Assembly: GCA_030596145.1 (NCBI GenBank)
Contig: JAUVKS010000009.1
Location: 1-20,792, forward strand
Length of the DNA stretch: 20,792 bases
Origin: Pseudomonadota bacterium
GTDB taxonomy: Bacteria > Desulfobacterota > Syntrophia > Syntrophales > JADFWA01
Direction: 5' to 3'
The notes below the pieces were generated by a model. The model saw nothing but the letters and a program-made list of their open reading frames with translations, searched no databases and was not told the origin of the DNA. Of this stretch, positions 14,798 to 20,785 are shown one piece after another. The position numbers and the translations under genes are program-made. How positions within the stretch are numbered: the first letter of the stretch is position 1; each line of letters begins with the position of its first letter.

Positions 14798-15189
14798 AAA
14801 AGATGAACGTCCAACATCGAACGTCGAACGTCGAACGTCGAACGTCGAACGTCGAACGTCGAATAATGATGTCGCTCCGCTCTTCAAATTATTTCGACCT
14901 GTGCGGTTACTCCTCTCAAATCCCCTCTAACAAGAGGGGTGGACACGAAGCGGACGGGGTGTGTAAAAGGATGTAGCAGCATATCATATAAACACACCCC
15001 TAAATCCCCTCTTATTAGAGGGGACTTGAAAATTATCTAACCGCACAGGTCGAAATTATTCCAACATCTTTTCCAATTCAACGTTCGATGTTCATCTTTT
15101 CCTTATCTTTTCCCATTCAATATTCGATGTTGGACGTTCGACCTGCCGCGACGGGCGCGAGCACGGTGGATGTTCGATGTTCATCTTTT
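14798..15189. mobile_element. 392-bp element with AAAAGATGAACGTCCAACA-type inverted ends
   Basis: The left arm starts AAAAGATGAACGTCCAACAT and continues with about six copies of the heptamer GAACGTC. The right arm is built of TTCGATGTT, GTTGGACGTTCGA and ends GTTCGATGTTCATCTTTT, the inverse of the left end. The ends and the length match the element at 17943-18330. Its interior holds no gene, only a nested inverted-repeat insertion (14892-15055). Confidence 0.7.
14892..15055. mobile_element. nested 164-bp MITE-like insertion with TTA direct repeats
   Basis: The left end TTTCGACCTGTGCGGTTA is exactly complementary to the right end TAACCGCACAGGTCGAAA. Both sides carry TTA (14889-14891 and 15056-15058), a candidate 3-bp target duplication. 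Inside are two hairpins, CCCCTCT-AACA-AGAGGGG (14922-14939) and CCCCTCT-TATT-AGAGGGG (15006-15023). No open frame of note. Confidence 0.75.
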
Positions 15190-15202
15190 TTAATCCCCTA
15201 AT

Positions 15203-15274
15203 CTTCTCACCTTCTCACCTTCTCACCTTCTCACCTTCTCACCCTCTCACCCTCTCACCTTCTCACCTTCTCAC
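15203..15274. repeat. octamer array CTTCTCAC x9 overlapping the flhX end
   Basis: Nine in-phase units (CTTCTCAC, two of them CCTCTCAC). The flhX TGA stop (15255-15257) is inside the array and its last six codons (GEKVRR) are repeat-encoded. Confidence 0.88.
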
Positions 15275-15548
15275 CTCTGTACCGATCATTGACAGAATAA
15301 ACAAAGGCCAGGATTTCAGCAACAGCCTTATAAAGTTCAAGAGGAATCTCTTCATCGATATCAAGCCGGCTCAAGACCTGCACCAGAGCAGGATCTTCTT
15401 TTATCGGCACCTTATTTTTTTTCGCAAGTTCTATAATCTTTTCTGCAATGGCCCCTTTTCCCCTGGCTGTGACCCTCGGCGCCGAATCGCTTTTTTCGTC
15501 ATATTTTATAGCGGCGGCAATTGTTATCTCTTTTTTGTCTTTGTTCAT
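15255..15548 (-). CDS. flhX: FlhB C-terminal-domain paralogue (FlhX / EscU-YscU-HrcU family)
   Basis: Free-standing copy of the cytoplasmic domain of the export-switch protein FlhB, without its membrane part. It has 97 residues. Family pattern: AAAIKYDEKSDSAPRVTARG, then KGAIAEKIIELAKKNKVPIK, LSRLDIDEEIPLELYKAVAE and ILAFVYSVNDR. The self-cleavage motif NPTH of true FlhB is missing at the N-terminus, as in known FlhX proteins, which can partly stand in for the FlhB C-terminal fragment. It sits 14 bases after a FliK-like gene, so the pair may set export specificity or hook length. The last six residues, GEKVRR, come from the octamer repeat and are not family-like. Confidence 0.9.
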   Translation of the reverse strand: MNKDKKEITIAAAIKYDEKSDSAPRVTARGKGAIAEKIIELAKKNKVPIKEDPALVQVLSRLDIDEEIPLELYKAVAEILAFVYSVNDRYRGEKVRR

Positions 15549-15562
15549 AAAAGCCCTTTATT

Positions 15563-16657
15563 TCATGCCAAAATATCTACGCTTTCCAGGGTAAACAGGT
15601 TTTGGAACTCGCGATGTTCAACCTTTGTCTTTAAATTATCCTTCTCTGTCACACACTTCAGGTAATCTATGTCATATCCAAGAGCCATAAGCTTTTCTCC
15701 CAGTTCCTCCAGAAAAGGTCTAATAAAATCGCGCAGATTTTTATCCCCACATTTCAATACACAGCTTATTTTATTTGCCTTGATTTTCGCTTCGACAATA
15801 ATGTCGCCAAGAGCATCCATATTCAGCAGAAACAGGACGGTCTTCTCTTCCCGGCGACCCTTGCCTTTTGAATCCCGATTTTCAAATTTCACAAATATCT
15901 CCGCCAGGCCCATACTCTCCGGAAACAGCATGGGAATTTGAAACATATATTTACCTTCATGTTCCTGAAACAGATAATTTATCACCTGATGAGAATCGAT
16001 TACCTGTAAAGACGAACGGACAAATCCGGCAAGTTTCTCCGCTGCGGGAAGATTTCTGGTTTCAATCAACGTCTGAAGCCTGTCAGACATCCTTATCAAG
16101 AGTCCCTTCAGGTTTTCAGAGGGATTCTTTACCTTCTCCATCAAGTAACCGAATTTGTGGACATAATCTCTAAGAAAGAAAGGTTTTTTTAAACTTTCCC
16201 TGGAAAATATCAGCGATTCTAATATATTTTGTATATTCTTGACATCTTCCTTCCCGAGATGCGCTGCAAGCTCTCCTAGATTTTCAGGGCTGAACCTGTC
16301 AACGCCTTTCATGAAAAACTCAAAAAGCGCTTTCGGGTTTGAACGGTAAAATCTCAAACAATCCATCAGCCTGGGATTTTGCAATGTTTCATTCGGAATA
16401 ATACGAAGGATAACACCGGGATGCAACTGTTCCACCTTTACCGCAACCTTTTCGCCTTTATTAAGCGGCAGATCGGAATTTGCCATAATTCTGCTGTTTT
16501 TCAGCAAAATCAGTACATTTCCATGGCGAGAATTTTCCATGATTTCCGCTTCCACTACTTCTCCAACGGAAAGAGTCGGCAAAAATTCCGCTTTTTTTTG
16601 AATTTGTAACAGGTGATTTAATTTAAGGGATGCTATTGCAGGGGGCAGAATTTTCAT
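15563..16657 (-). CDS. FliK-like flagellar hook-length control family protein
   Basis: Protein of 364 residues. The C-terminal part, about 272-336, resembles the FliK hook-length control domain: EKTVLFLLNMDALGDIIVEA, then KIKANKISCVLKCGDKNLRD and LEELGEKLMALGYDIDYLKC. That matches the pattern of a hydrophobic strand with P/M-x-x-LG, a second strand, and an E-x-L-x-x-x-G-Y helix. The N-terminal 95 residues look like a beta-rich domain (VGEVVEAEIM...VLILLKNSRIMA) unlike the disordered ruler of enteric FliK. The middle is helical. Its start overlaps the upstream membrane gene by 35 bases and flhX follows after 14 bases. FliK normally acts on FlhB, so pairing a FliK-like protein with an FlhB-like domain fits a specificity-switch role (inference). 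Confidence 0.72.
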   Translation of the reverse strand: MKILPPAIASLKLNHLLQIQKKAEFLPTLSVGEVVEAEIMENSRHGNVLILLKNSRIMANSDLPLNKGEKVAVKVEQLHPGVILRIIPNETLQNPRLMDCLRFYRSNPKALFEFFMKGVDRFSPENLGELAAHLGKEDVKNIQNILESLIFSRESLKKPFFLRDYVHKFGYLMEKVKNPSENLKGLLIRMSDRLQTLIETRNLPAAEKLAGFVRSSLQVIDSHQVINYLFQEHEGKYMFQIPMLFPESMGLAEIFVKFENRDSKGKGRREEKTVLFLLNMDALGDIIVEAKIKANKISCVLKCGDKNLRDFIRPFLEELGEKLMALGYDIDYLKCVTEKDNLKTKVEHREFQNLFTLESVDILA

Positions 16658-17090
16658 TCTTTTTCAGATGAAGATCTAAGATAAGACATATCTCTCCTTC
16701 AGTTAAATTCAACGTGTCGGCTATCTCTTTTTCGGTCATACCCTGTTTTGTCATTTTTACAACATCTTCATACTTTTTCCCACGGCTTGAATCTCCTGAC
16801 TTCCGATCTTCGGAACTGCTGTCCGATTTTTTTATAAGAGTCTTAGATAGCTTCTCTTTTTCATCCAGAGAATATGCAATATCCTTAATTTCATTCAAGG
16901 CCTGGAAAAGATGATCGGTAGAACGCCGGGAGTCTTCGATCAGCTTACTGAATTCAGAAAAAGTTTCCGCACCTATTTCAGGGGGTCTCTTTTTCATTTC
17001 TCTGCTTACCGCCCGGATAAGAAATATAATGATAAGGCACAGCGCTACATCAGCAAGGATCTGAAGTCCCAACATTAACTCTATAGTCAT
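16623..17090 (-). CDS. membrane-anchored protein with C-terminal DUF2802/SwrB-like helix-turn-helix
   Basis: Protein of 155 residues. One N-terminal membrane segment (about 6-26, LGLQILADVALCLIIIFLIR) is followed by a charged helical linker and a C-terminal domain at 107-140: YEDVVKMTKQGMTEKEIADT, then LNLTEGEICLILDLHLK. The pattern 'G.T..EIA..L....GE..LIL.L' is that of DUF2802/SwrB-like proteins found in flagellar operons. SwrB of Bacillus promotes assembly of the export apparatus; whether this one does is unknown. The ATG at 17090 is preceded by GAGGG from the CAATCCCT word array, so the repeat supplies the ribosome-binding site. It overlaps the FliK-like gene by 35 bases. Confidence 0.72.
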   Translation of the reverse strand: MTIELMLGLQILADVALCLIIIFLIRAVSREMKKRPPEIGAETFSEFSKLIEDSRRSTDHLFQALNEIKDIAYSLDEKEKLSKTLIKKSDSSSEDRKSGDSSRGKKYEDVVKMTKQGMTEKEIADTLNLTEGEICLILDLHLKKNENSAPCNSIP

Positions 17091-17404
17091 CAATCCCTCA
17101 ATCCCAGCATTCGAAATTCCTCAATCCCAGGTGCAATACAAAAAAGTGACACCATGGGAATAATGCAGTTTAGCCATTGAACATACTGATTGAATGTCGA
17201 ATGTCGAACAGGGAATGTCGAATAATGAAGGAAGAAAAATCTATTCAAAATCCACTTGTGGGTATTATTTGCTCCGCAACAATCTAATAGAAGCATCCGC
17301 ACTTCGACATTCATAATTCCTTGTTCGACATTCGACATTCAAAAGAAATTACCCAATTTAATATCTTATCACTTTTTTGTATTGCACCCAATCCCCCAAT
17401 CCCT
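17091..17404. other. 314-base gap: word array split by an inverted-repeat element
   Basis: CAATCCC words lie on both sides (17093-17129 and 17389-17404) of a 259-bp element. No gene. It separates the coiled-coil gene from the DUF2802-like gene. Confidence 0.75.
17130..17388. mobile_element. 259-bp element with perfect 20-bp inverted ends
   Basis: The left end GGTGCAATACAAAAAAGTGA (17130-17149) is the exact complement of the right end (17369-17388). Inside, a second inverted pair is made of GAATGTCGAA words (about 17192-17225 and 17297-17341). It is flanked on both sides by CAATCCC, either a target duplication or parts of the word array it entered. No transposase; a MITE or similar non-autonomous unit. 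Confidence 0.78.
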
Positions 17405-17722
17405 TTATACCGTTATATCTACTCTTTCTCGGGGTTTATCGGCAGACACGTCACCGTCAGCATCATCAGCGCCCTCTTTTTCCATTTTTGCCCTGTTTTC
17501 CCGGTTCTTTTCTCTTTTGTCCCGCTCCTCTTCCTCCCTGAGCATAAGCCGCTCAGATTCTTCAAGGTCTTTGACTTTTTCCTTCAGCTCTTTTTTCTCT
17601 TTAGCAAGTTGAGCTTCAAAATGTCTTTGCTGGATGTCAGCCTGCTGCTGTTGAACCTGCTGGACACGTTCAACTGCGCTGGATTGCGATAATACCTGTT
17701 GCACATCAATCGATCTTACCAT
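17405..17722 (-). CDS. conserved-looking coiled-coil protein of unknown function
   Basis: Protein of 105 residues that I cannot assign to a named family. The N-terminus is Gln-rich (VQQVLSQSS, VQQVQQQQADIQQR), followed by a long charged coiled coil (about 38-85, rich in KEKKELKEK and LREEEERDKREK), then an acidic tail ending DITV. There is no signal peptide or membrane segment. It is the first gene of the group leading to the DUF2802-like, FliK-like and flhX genes, and a possible sigma-28 promoter lies about 70 bases upstream. A GGGGA sits 10 bases before the ATG. Role unknown; a cytoplasmic accessory of the flagellar apparatus is a reasonable guess from context only. Confidence 0.78.
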   Translation of the reverse strand: MVRSIDVQQVLSQSSAVERVQQVQQQQADIQQRHFEAQLAKEKKELKEKVKDLEESERLMLREEEERDKREKNRENRAKMEKEGADDADGDVSADKPRERVDITV

Positions 17723-17789
17723 GATTTCTACATCCCCTTTTCGGATAAAGAATCGAAAGTCTGCAAATCAAACTAATCCCCCAACTGTT

Positions 17790-17816
17790 TTATCGTCACA
17801 ATCTATTACAATCTTT
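17790..17816 (-). promoter_or_regulatory. possible sigma-28 promoter of the coiled-coil gene
   Basis: On the coding strand TAAAGATT, a 12-base spacer, then GACGATAA. The -10 has one mismatch to GCCGATAA and the -35 one to TAAAGTTT. The spacer is the same 12 as in the flgM promoter in this window, which strengthens the call. Confidence 0.5.
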
Positions 17817-17830
17817 AGTCGTAACAGTTC

Positions 17831-17859
17831 AGCCACAAAGGCACTAAGGCACCAAGATT
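17831..17859. repeat. dispersed repeat, copy 1 (AGCCACAAAGGCACTAAG...)
   Basis: A 29-base stretch matching 20382-20410 at 27 of 29 positions. It lies upstream of the coiled-coil gene; the other copy lies upstream of fliA, in the same orientation. Confidence 0.8.
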
Positions 17860-17942
17860 ATAATATCTTTCTCTCTGCGCTTAAACGCTAAGTTATTTTG
17901 TAAACGTTCACGAGTTGCATTTATACCATACGAGGTTGTTTT

Positions 17943-18330
17943 AAAAGATGAACGTCCAACATCGAACATTGAACATATTAAAAGATGAACGTCCAACATC
18001 GAACATCGAACGTCCAACATCGAATGAAAAAACAAACACCCAATACCGAACATTGAATGACTATTTCTGTTTCTTTTCAGCAGTTTTGATACTTGTAACG
18101 AAAATTTTAATTAATTCCTCTGTTTCCTGTAAAATATCATCTAATAGTTCAGCTTTTTTAATTAGTGGTACACGCTGAATAAGTTTTAACCATCGCTGGG
18201 TCTCCCTGAGTTCCTTTTTTCACATTCAACATTCGATGTTGGACGTTCGATGTTCGATGTTCATCTTTTCTTTCATCTTTTCCCATTCAACATTCGATGT
18301 TGGACGTTCGATGTTCGATGTTCATCTTTT
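17943..18330. mobile_element. 388-bp word-flanked element carrying a four-helix-bundle remnant
   Basis: The left arm is AAAAGATGAACGTCCAACAT plus ATCGAAC words, repeated twice. The right arm is two copies of CATTCAACATTCGATGTTGG followed by ACGTTCGATGTT and TTCATCTTTT, the inverse of the left end. The ends and length match 14798-15189. Between the arms is a truncated minus-strand reading frame. A mobile or once-mobile unit is inferred from the matching ends; no transposase is present. Confidence 0.65.
18061..18219 (-). pseudogene. C-terminal remnant of a four-helix-bundle (23S rRNA intervening-sequence type) protein
   Basis: A 52-codon open stretch ending in TAG, with no start codon; a TGA sits in frame immediately upstream at the repeat border. 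The peptide reads KELRETQRWLKLIQRVPLIK, then AELLDDILQETEELIKIF and VTSIKTAEKKQK. This fits the C-terminal half of the family first named for the protein coded inside 23S rRNA intervening sequences (TIGR02436/PF05635): the 'EARET.YWL.LL' helix, then 'EE L.KIL.SI.KTAK'. Full proteins are about 115-125 residues, so more than half is missing. Inverted word arrays lie on both sides. It is too short to be functional as it stands. Confidence 0.72.
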
Positions 18331-18376
18331 CAATCCCTCAATCCCTCAATCCCTCAATCCCTCAATCCCTCAATCC
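18331..18376. repeat. octamer array CAATCCCT x5 after the kinase gene
   Basis: Five perfect CAATCCCT units and a partial sixth. The partial unit includes the first base of the kinase stop codon (18376-18378). Confidence 0.88.
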
Positions 18377-19155
18377 TAATAAGGTATCCTTATCAAAATG
18401 ACATTAAAACCGGACTCATATACAATCTGAAAAAGAACGTCATACTTCCTCAGGAGAAATAGCGCATATAACAATCTTTTATCTTCGTTCAGATCATGAA
18501 AGGGATAGTCGGCTGAGTTCCAATTTTCGATTAGTTCTTTTATCTGGATTTCGGCAATGGGCGCTCCGGTATCCTTAATTTTGACATATACATGTGAATT
18601 GTCATGACCTGTAGAGATAGCAAGCTCCTTTAATTCGCTGTCTTTCATGGAATTCAATGAATGTCTGATCACCGCTGACAGAGAAATGGAATAATCGGCT
18701 TTTGTTCCCAATACTTCGGGAATTTCCCTATCCAATGTTAGTTTCTTTTTGATATTATGCTTAAAATCCGGGTAAAATTGAAGGAATGCTATTTCGGCTT
18801 CTATAAGTTCGGATAGATTAATTCTTTGCAAGGCAGTATCGCCTAATCTATGAAATTTTCCTGCCACATCATTGAACAGGTCGAAAAACCTGTCTGCTTC
18901 CTTTGCAATCAAACCAGCATCATAAATTACCTTTTTGAAGCCTTCCAGAATATCTCCATCCATCTTATTGCCACTATTTACAGTAAGTTCAAAGCTTTTC
19001 TTCGCTCTCCCCTCCAAAAGCTTAGAACGGCCCAAAATCCCATTTAAGGGGTTGGCAAAGTTGTGAAGAATGCCGGGAATAAGCTCCCAAAAAGTCGATT
19101 CAAATTCTTTTTCCAGTTCCCTGAAAATTTCTCCTTGGTTCATGTGCTCATTCAT
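18376..19155 (-). CDS. histidine-kinase-like protein with a degenerate ATPase domain
   Basis: Cytoplasmic protein of 259 residues with no membrane segment. Residues 23-45 hold a dimerisation helix with an H-box, ILHNFANPLNGILG, putative phospho-acceptor H31 (compare H-E-x-x-N-P in flagellar kinases). The C-terminal region (about 150-259) resembles a HATPase_c fold, but key sites are altered. The N-box reads AVIRHSLNSM instead of a canonical NxxxNA. The G1 box is VKIKDTGAPI, lacking the second glycine of DxGxG. No clear G2 glycine-rich loop follows. It may therefore be a pseudokinase or phosphotransfer-like scaffold. It lies downstream of fliA and the FliL-like gene in the same direction, and no partner response regulator is in the window. 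Its ATG lacks a well-spaced ribosome-binding site. Confidence 0.78.
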   Translation of the reverse strand: MNEHMNQGEIFRELEKEFESTFWELIPGILHNFANPLNGILGRSKLLEGRAKKSFELTVNSGNKMDGDILEGFKKVIYDAGLIAKEADRFFDLFNDVAGKFHRLGDTALQRINLSELIEAEIAFLQFYPDFKHNIKKKLTLDREIPEVLGTKADYSISLSAVIRHSLNSMKDSELKELAISTGHDNSHVYVKIKDTGAPIAEIQIKELIENWNSADYPFHDLNEDKRLLYALFLLRKYDVLFQIVYESGFNVILIRIPY

Positions 19156-19199
19156 TTTTCAAATAATTCCACCATTTCATTTATTTAGATATAATCCTT

Positions 19200-19658
19200 T
19201 TATAATAAAACAAACCTGGTAAAGTACACACTTTTTATTATCTCATCATCCATAAAATTATTCGACCTGATTTTAATTTCTTTTTTTAACTTCCTCCTGT
19301 TTCCATACAAATCCAACAGCTCTTTCAATGTCTTGTATATGATTCTTCTCAGCTCGGCCCTATCTTTTGGCAGCTTCGCTCCTCGATTCAGTTCAATAAC
19401 CACATCACAAAGCAGAATCCTGTCTTTCTTATGAACACCTTTTATATGAATAATGAAATCATTAAAATATTCAAACCGTTCTTCCGTGGAAGCTGTCCCT
19501 TGTGAACTTTCTTCACGGAACCTCTGACCTCCGACCTCCGCCCCCTGACCTCCGACCTCCGACTTCTGACCACTGGCAGACCCGCCGCCTGCAAACGCCG
19601 CAACGCACATGCATACGGCTATCAGCATCTTTTTGTAATATCCATTAAATAATATCAT
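19200..19658 (-). CDS. FliL-like exported protein
   Basis: Protein of 152 residues. The N-terminus (about 10-24, KMLIAVCMCVAAFAGG) is a signal peptide or anchor. A low-complexity segment at 30-46 (GQKSEVGGQGAEVGGQR) comes from a GGAGGTC word repeat. The C-terminal domain (65-152) resembles FliL: the strand LLCDVVIELNRG, LRRIIYKTLKELLDL, then IKIRSNNFMDDEIIKSVYFT and RFVLL. That fits the FliL ending 'I..VYFT.FV.Q'. FliL proteins lie near the stator and support torque. Similarity is moderate and the membrane part is minimal, so I call it FliL-like and give no symbol. Its ATG lies 14 bases inside the fliA end, so translation is probably coupled. Confidence 0.65.
   Translation of the reverse strand: MILFNGYYKKMLIAVCMCVAAFAGGGSASGQKSEVGGQGAEVGGQRFREESSQGTASTEERFEYFNDFIIHIKGVHKKDRILLCDVVIELNRGAKLPKDRAELRRIIYKTLKELLDLYGNRRKLKKEIKIRSNNFMDDEIIKSVYFTRFVLL
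19521..19573. repeat. GGAGGTC word repeat inside the FliL-like gene
   Basis: On the coding strand GGAGGTC and GGAGGTCAG words alternate, giving the peptide GQKSEVGGQGAEVGGQ. It is the same style of short-word array that fills gaps elsewhere, here kept in frame (multiples of three overall) between signal peptide and folded domain. Confidence 0.75.
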
Positions 19659-20367
19659 GTCTGAATTTTTTCGAGCTACCCCTTAATCTCAGTATCGCCC
19701 TGGAATGAATCTGACAAATTCTTGATTCCGTCAACTCCAAGACCAAACCTATCTCCTTTAATGTCAACTCCTCATAATAATAGAGGGACAAAACCAATCT
19801 CTCTTTTTCAGGTAGTGAATCTATTGCATTCTTCAATGCCTCTTTGAGTTCACTGCGGGCAAGAAGGAAAAAAGGACTGTTTTGATCAATTTTCTCTAAC
19901 ACCTCATACGTACCGTATTTTTCACAGTAGTCCGGGGGCAAATCGTCATTGCTCAGAATGCAGGCGCCCCTTGCTTCATCAAGAAGTTTATAATATTCTT
20001 TAAGCGATATGCCAAGATAATCCGAAACCTCCTCATCCGTTGGATGACGTCCGAACTTTCTCCGCAATGCCTCAAATGTCTCCTCCAGTCTTGTTTCTTT
20101 GCTTCTAACCGACCTGGACACAACATCTCTCGACCTTAATTCATCCAGCACTGCCCCCCGGATTCTGAACTCCGCATATGTCTGAAACCGCACCTTTTTC
20201 GTTTCATCAAATTTCTCCAGTGCAGACATCAATCCCATTATGCCGGCATTGATTAAGTCATCTTTATCCACATGACCCGGAAGTCTCATTGCAATCCTCT
20301 CGACAATATTCTTGACGAAAGGCGCGTATTTCATTATCAGTTTCTCGTGATTTTTTTTGTCAGCCAT
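19645..20367 (-). CDS. fliA: RNA polymerase sigma-28 factor FliA
   Basis: Late flagellar sigma factor that directs transcription of chemotaxis, hook-associated and filament genes and is inhibited by FlgM (9322-9014). It has 240 residues, normal for the family. Region 2 (about 10-80) has PFVKNIVERIAMRLPGHVDK, DDLINAGIMGLMSALEKFD and FQTYAEFRIRGAVLDELRS. Region 3 (about 81-135) has VSRSVRSKETRLEETFEAL and GRHPTDEEVSDYLGIS. Region 4 (about 180-232) has SLPEKERLVLSLYYYEELTL, then KEIGLVLELTESRICQIHSR. The segment after LDELRS is RDVVSRSVR where most FliA have LDWVPRSVR. The ATG at 20367 has no clear ribosome-binding site. Its end overlaps the FliL-like gene by 14 bases. Confidence 0.97.
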   Translation of the reverse strand: MADKKNHEKLIMKYAPFVKNIVERIAMRLPGHVDKDDLINAGIMGLMSALEKFDETKKVRFQTYAEFRIRGAVLDELRSRDVVSRSVRSKETRLEETFEALRRKFGRHPTDEEVSDYLGISLKEYYKLLDEARGACILSNDDLPPDYCEKYGTYEVLEKIDQNSPFFLLARSELKEALKNAIDSLPEKERLVLSLYYYEELTLKEIGLVLELTESRICQIHSRAILRLRGSSKKFRHDII

Positions 20368-20381
20368 TTTTGTATAAGCTT

Positions 20382-20410
20382 AGCCACAAAGGCACTAAGA
20401 CACTAAGATT
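20382..20410. repeat. dispersed repeat, copy 2
   Basis: Matches 17831-17859 at 27 of 29 bases, same orientation. Located about 15 bases upstream of the fliA start codon. Confidence 0.8.
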
Positions 20411-20438
20411 TTAAAATGATTATTTATTTCTTATGAAT

Positions 20439-20579
20439 TCGTAAAAAGTCCCGAAATCGTCATGCCGGACTTGATCCGGCATCCAGAACGCATTGAATTT
20501 ACTGGATAGCGCTGATGCTTCACTACGTGCCCGGCTTTCGCTGGAATGACGGAAAAGAGAACTTTTCGACTTTTTACGA
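20439..20579. mobile_element. 141-bp MITE-like element with 12-bp perfect inverted ends
   Basis: TCGTAAAAAGTC (20439-20450) is exactly complementary to GACTTTTTACGA (20568-20579). Inside are GTCATGCCGGACTTGATCCG, ACTGGATAGCGCTGATGCTT and a CCGGCTTTCGCTGGAATGAC tail. The element at 3889-4056 is a decayed copy. No coding capacity. Confidence 0.75.
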
Positions 20580-20679
20580 TACCATCATTTCTTATGCACA
20601 GTAAAAAGCAATATCTGTAAATTTTTTTGGAAATAAATTCTTTCCTTTTAACTAAGTTGAGCGATTTATTGCGAAGATA

Positions 20680-20785
20680 TGTGCCGAGATCTTGATGCAT
20701 AAGGGTTTGCGAAAACCACAGGCATACCTGTGGATATGTCGAGGATTTTCGCGAATCCTTGATGCGCAAGAGATCGGTGCAGATC
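20680..20785. repeat. long imperfect palindrome with CCACAGG-CATA-CCTGTGG core
   Basis: The core hairpin has 7-base perfect arms (20716-20722 and 20727-20733). Around it, GGGTTTGCGAAAACC and GGATTTTCGCGAATCC flank the core, and GCCGAGATCTTGATGCAT and GATGCGCAAGAGATCGGTGC form partly complementary outer arms. It could be a structured RNA leader, a terminator of an upstream gene or a dispersed repeat; it is too near the edge to decide. Confidence 0.45.

Larger units (their letters stand above)
14528..15254. other. 727-base intergenic region of repeats and a sigma-54 promoter
   Basis: No gene seen. Left to right: flgF leader with sigma-54 promoter (14559-14575), an ATTGTTG word array with inverted ends (14589-14717), a plain AT-rich stretch (14718-14797), a 392-base word-flanked element with a nested MITE (14798-15189), then the start of the octamer array that continues into the flhX end. 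Confidence 0.75.
17723..18375. other. 653-base region of repeats with a four-helix-bundle gene remnant
   Basis: No intact gene. It holds a CAATCCCT array (18331-18376), a word-flanked element (17943-18330) with a truncated reading frame (18061-18219), a dispersed repeat shared with 20382-20410 (17831-17859) and a possible sigma-28 promoter (17790-17816). Confidence 0.75.

Noticed and set aside
15177..15665. 162-codon plus-strand frame
   Set aside because: Begins in repeats (SPSHLLTFSPSHPLT) and is antisense to flhX and the FliK-like gene.
17880..17945. Sigma-54-like TGGTAT...GC on the minus strand near 17930
   Set aside because: The GG-GC distance is too short for a -24/-12 promoter.
20431..20769. 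112-codon open frame upstream of fliA
   Set aside because: It reads through an inverted-repeat element and a palindrome, has no recognisable domain and no ribosome-binding site.
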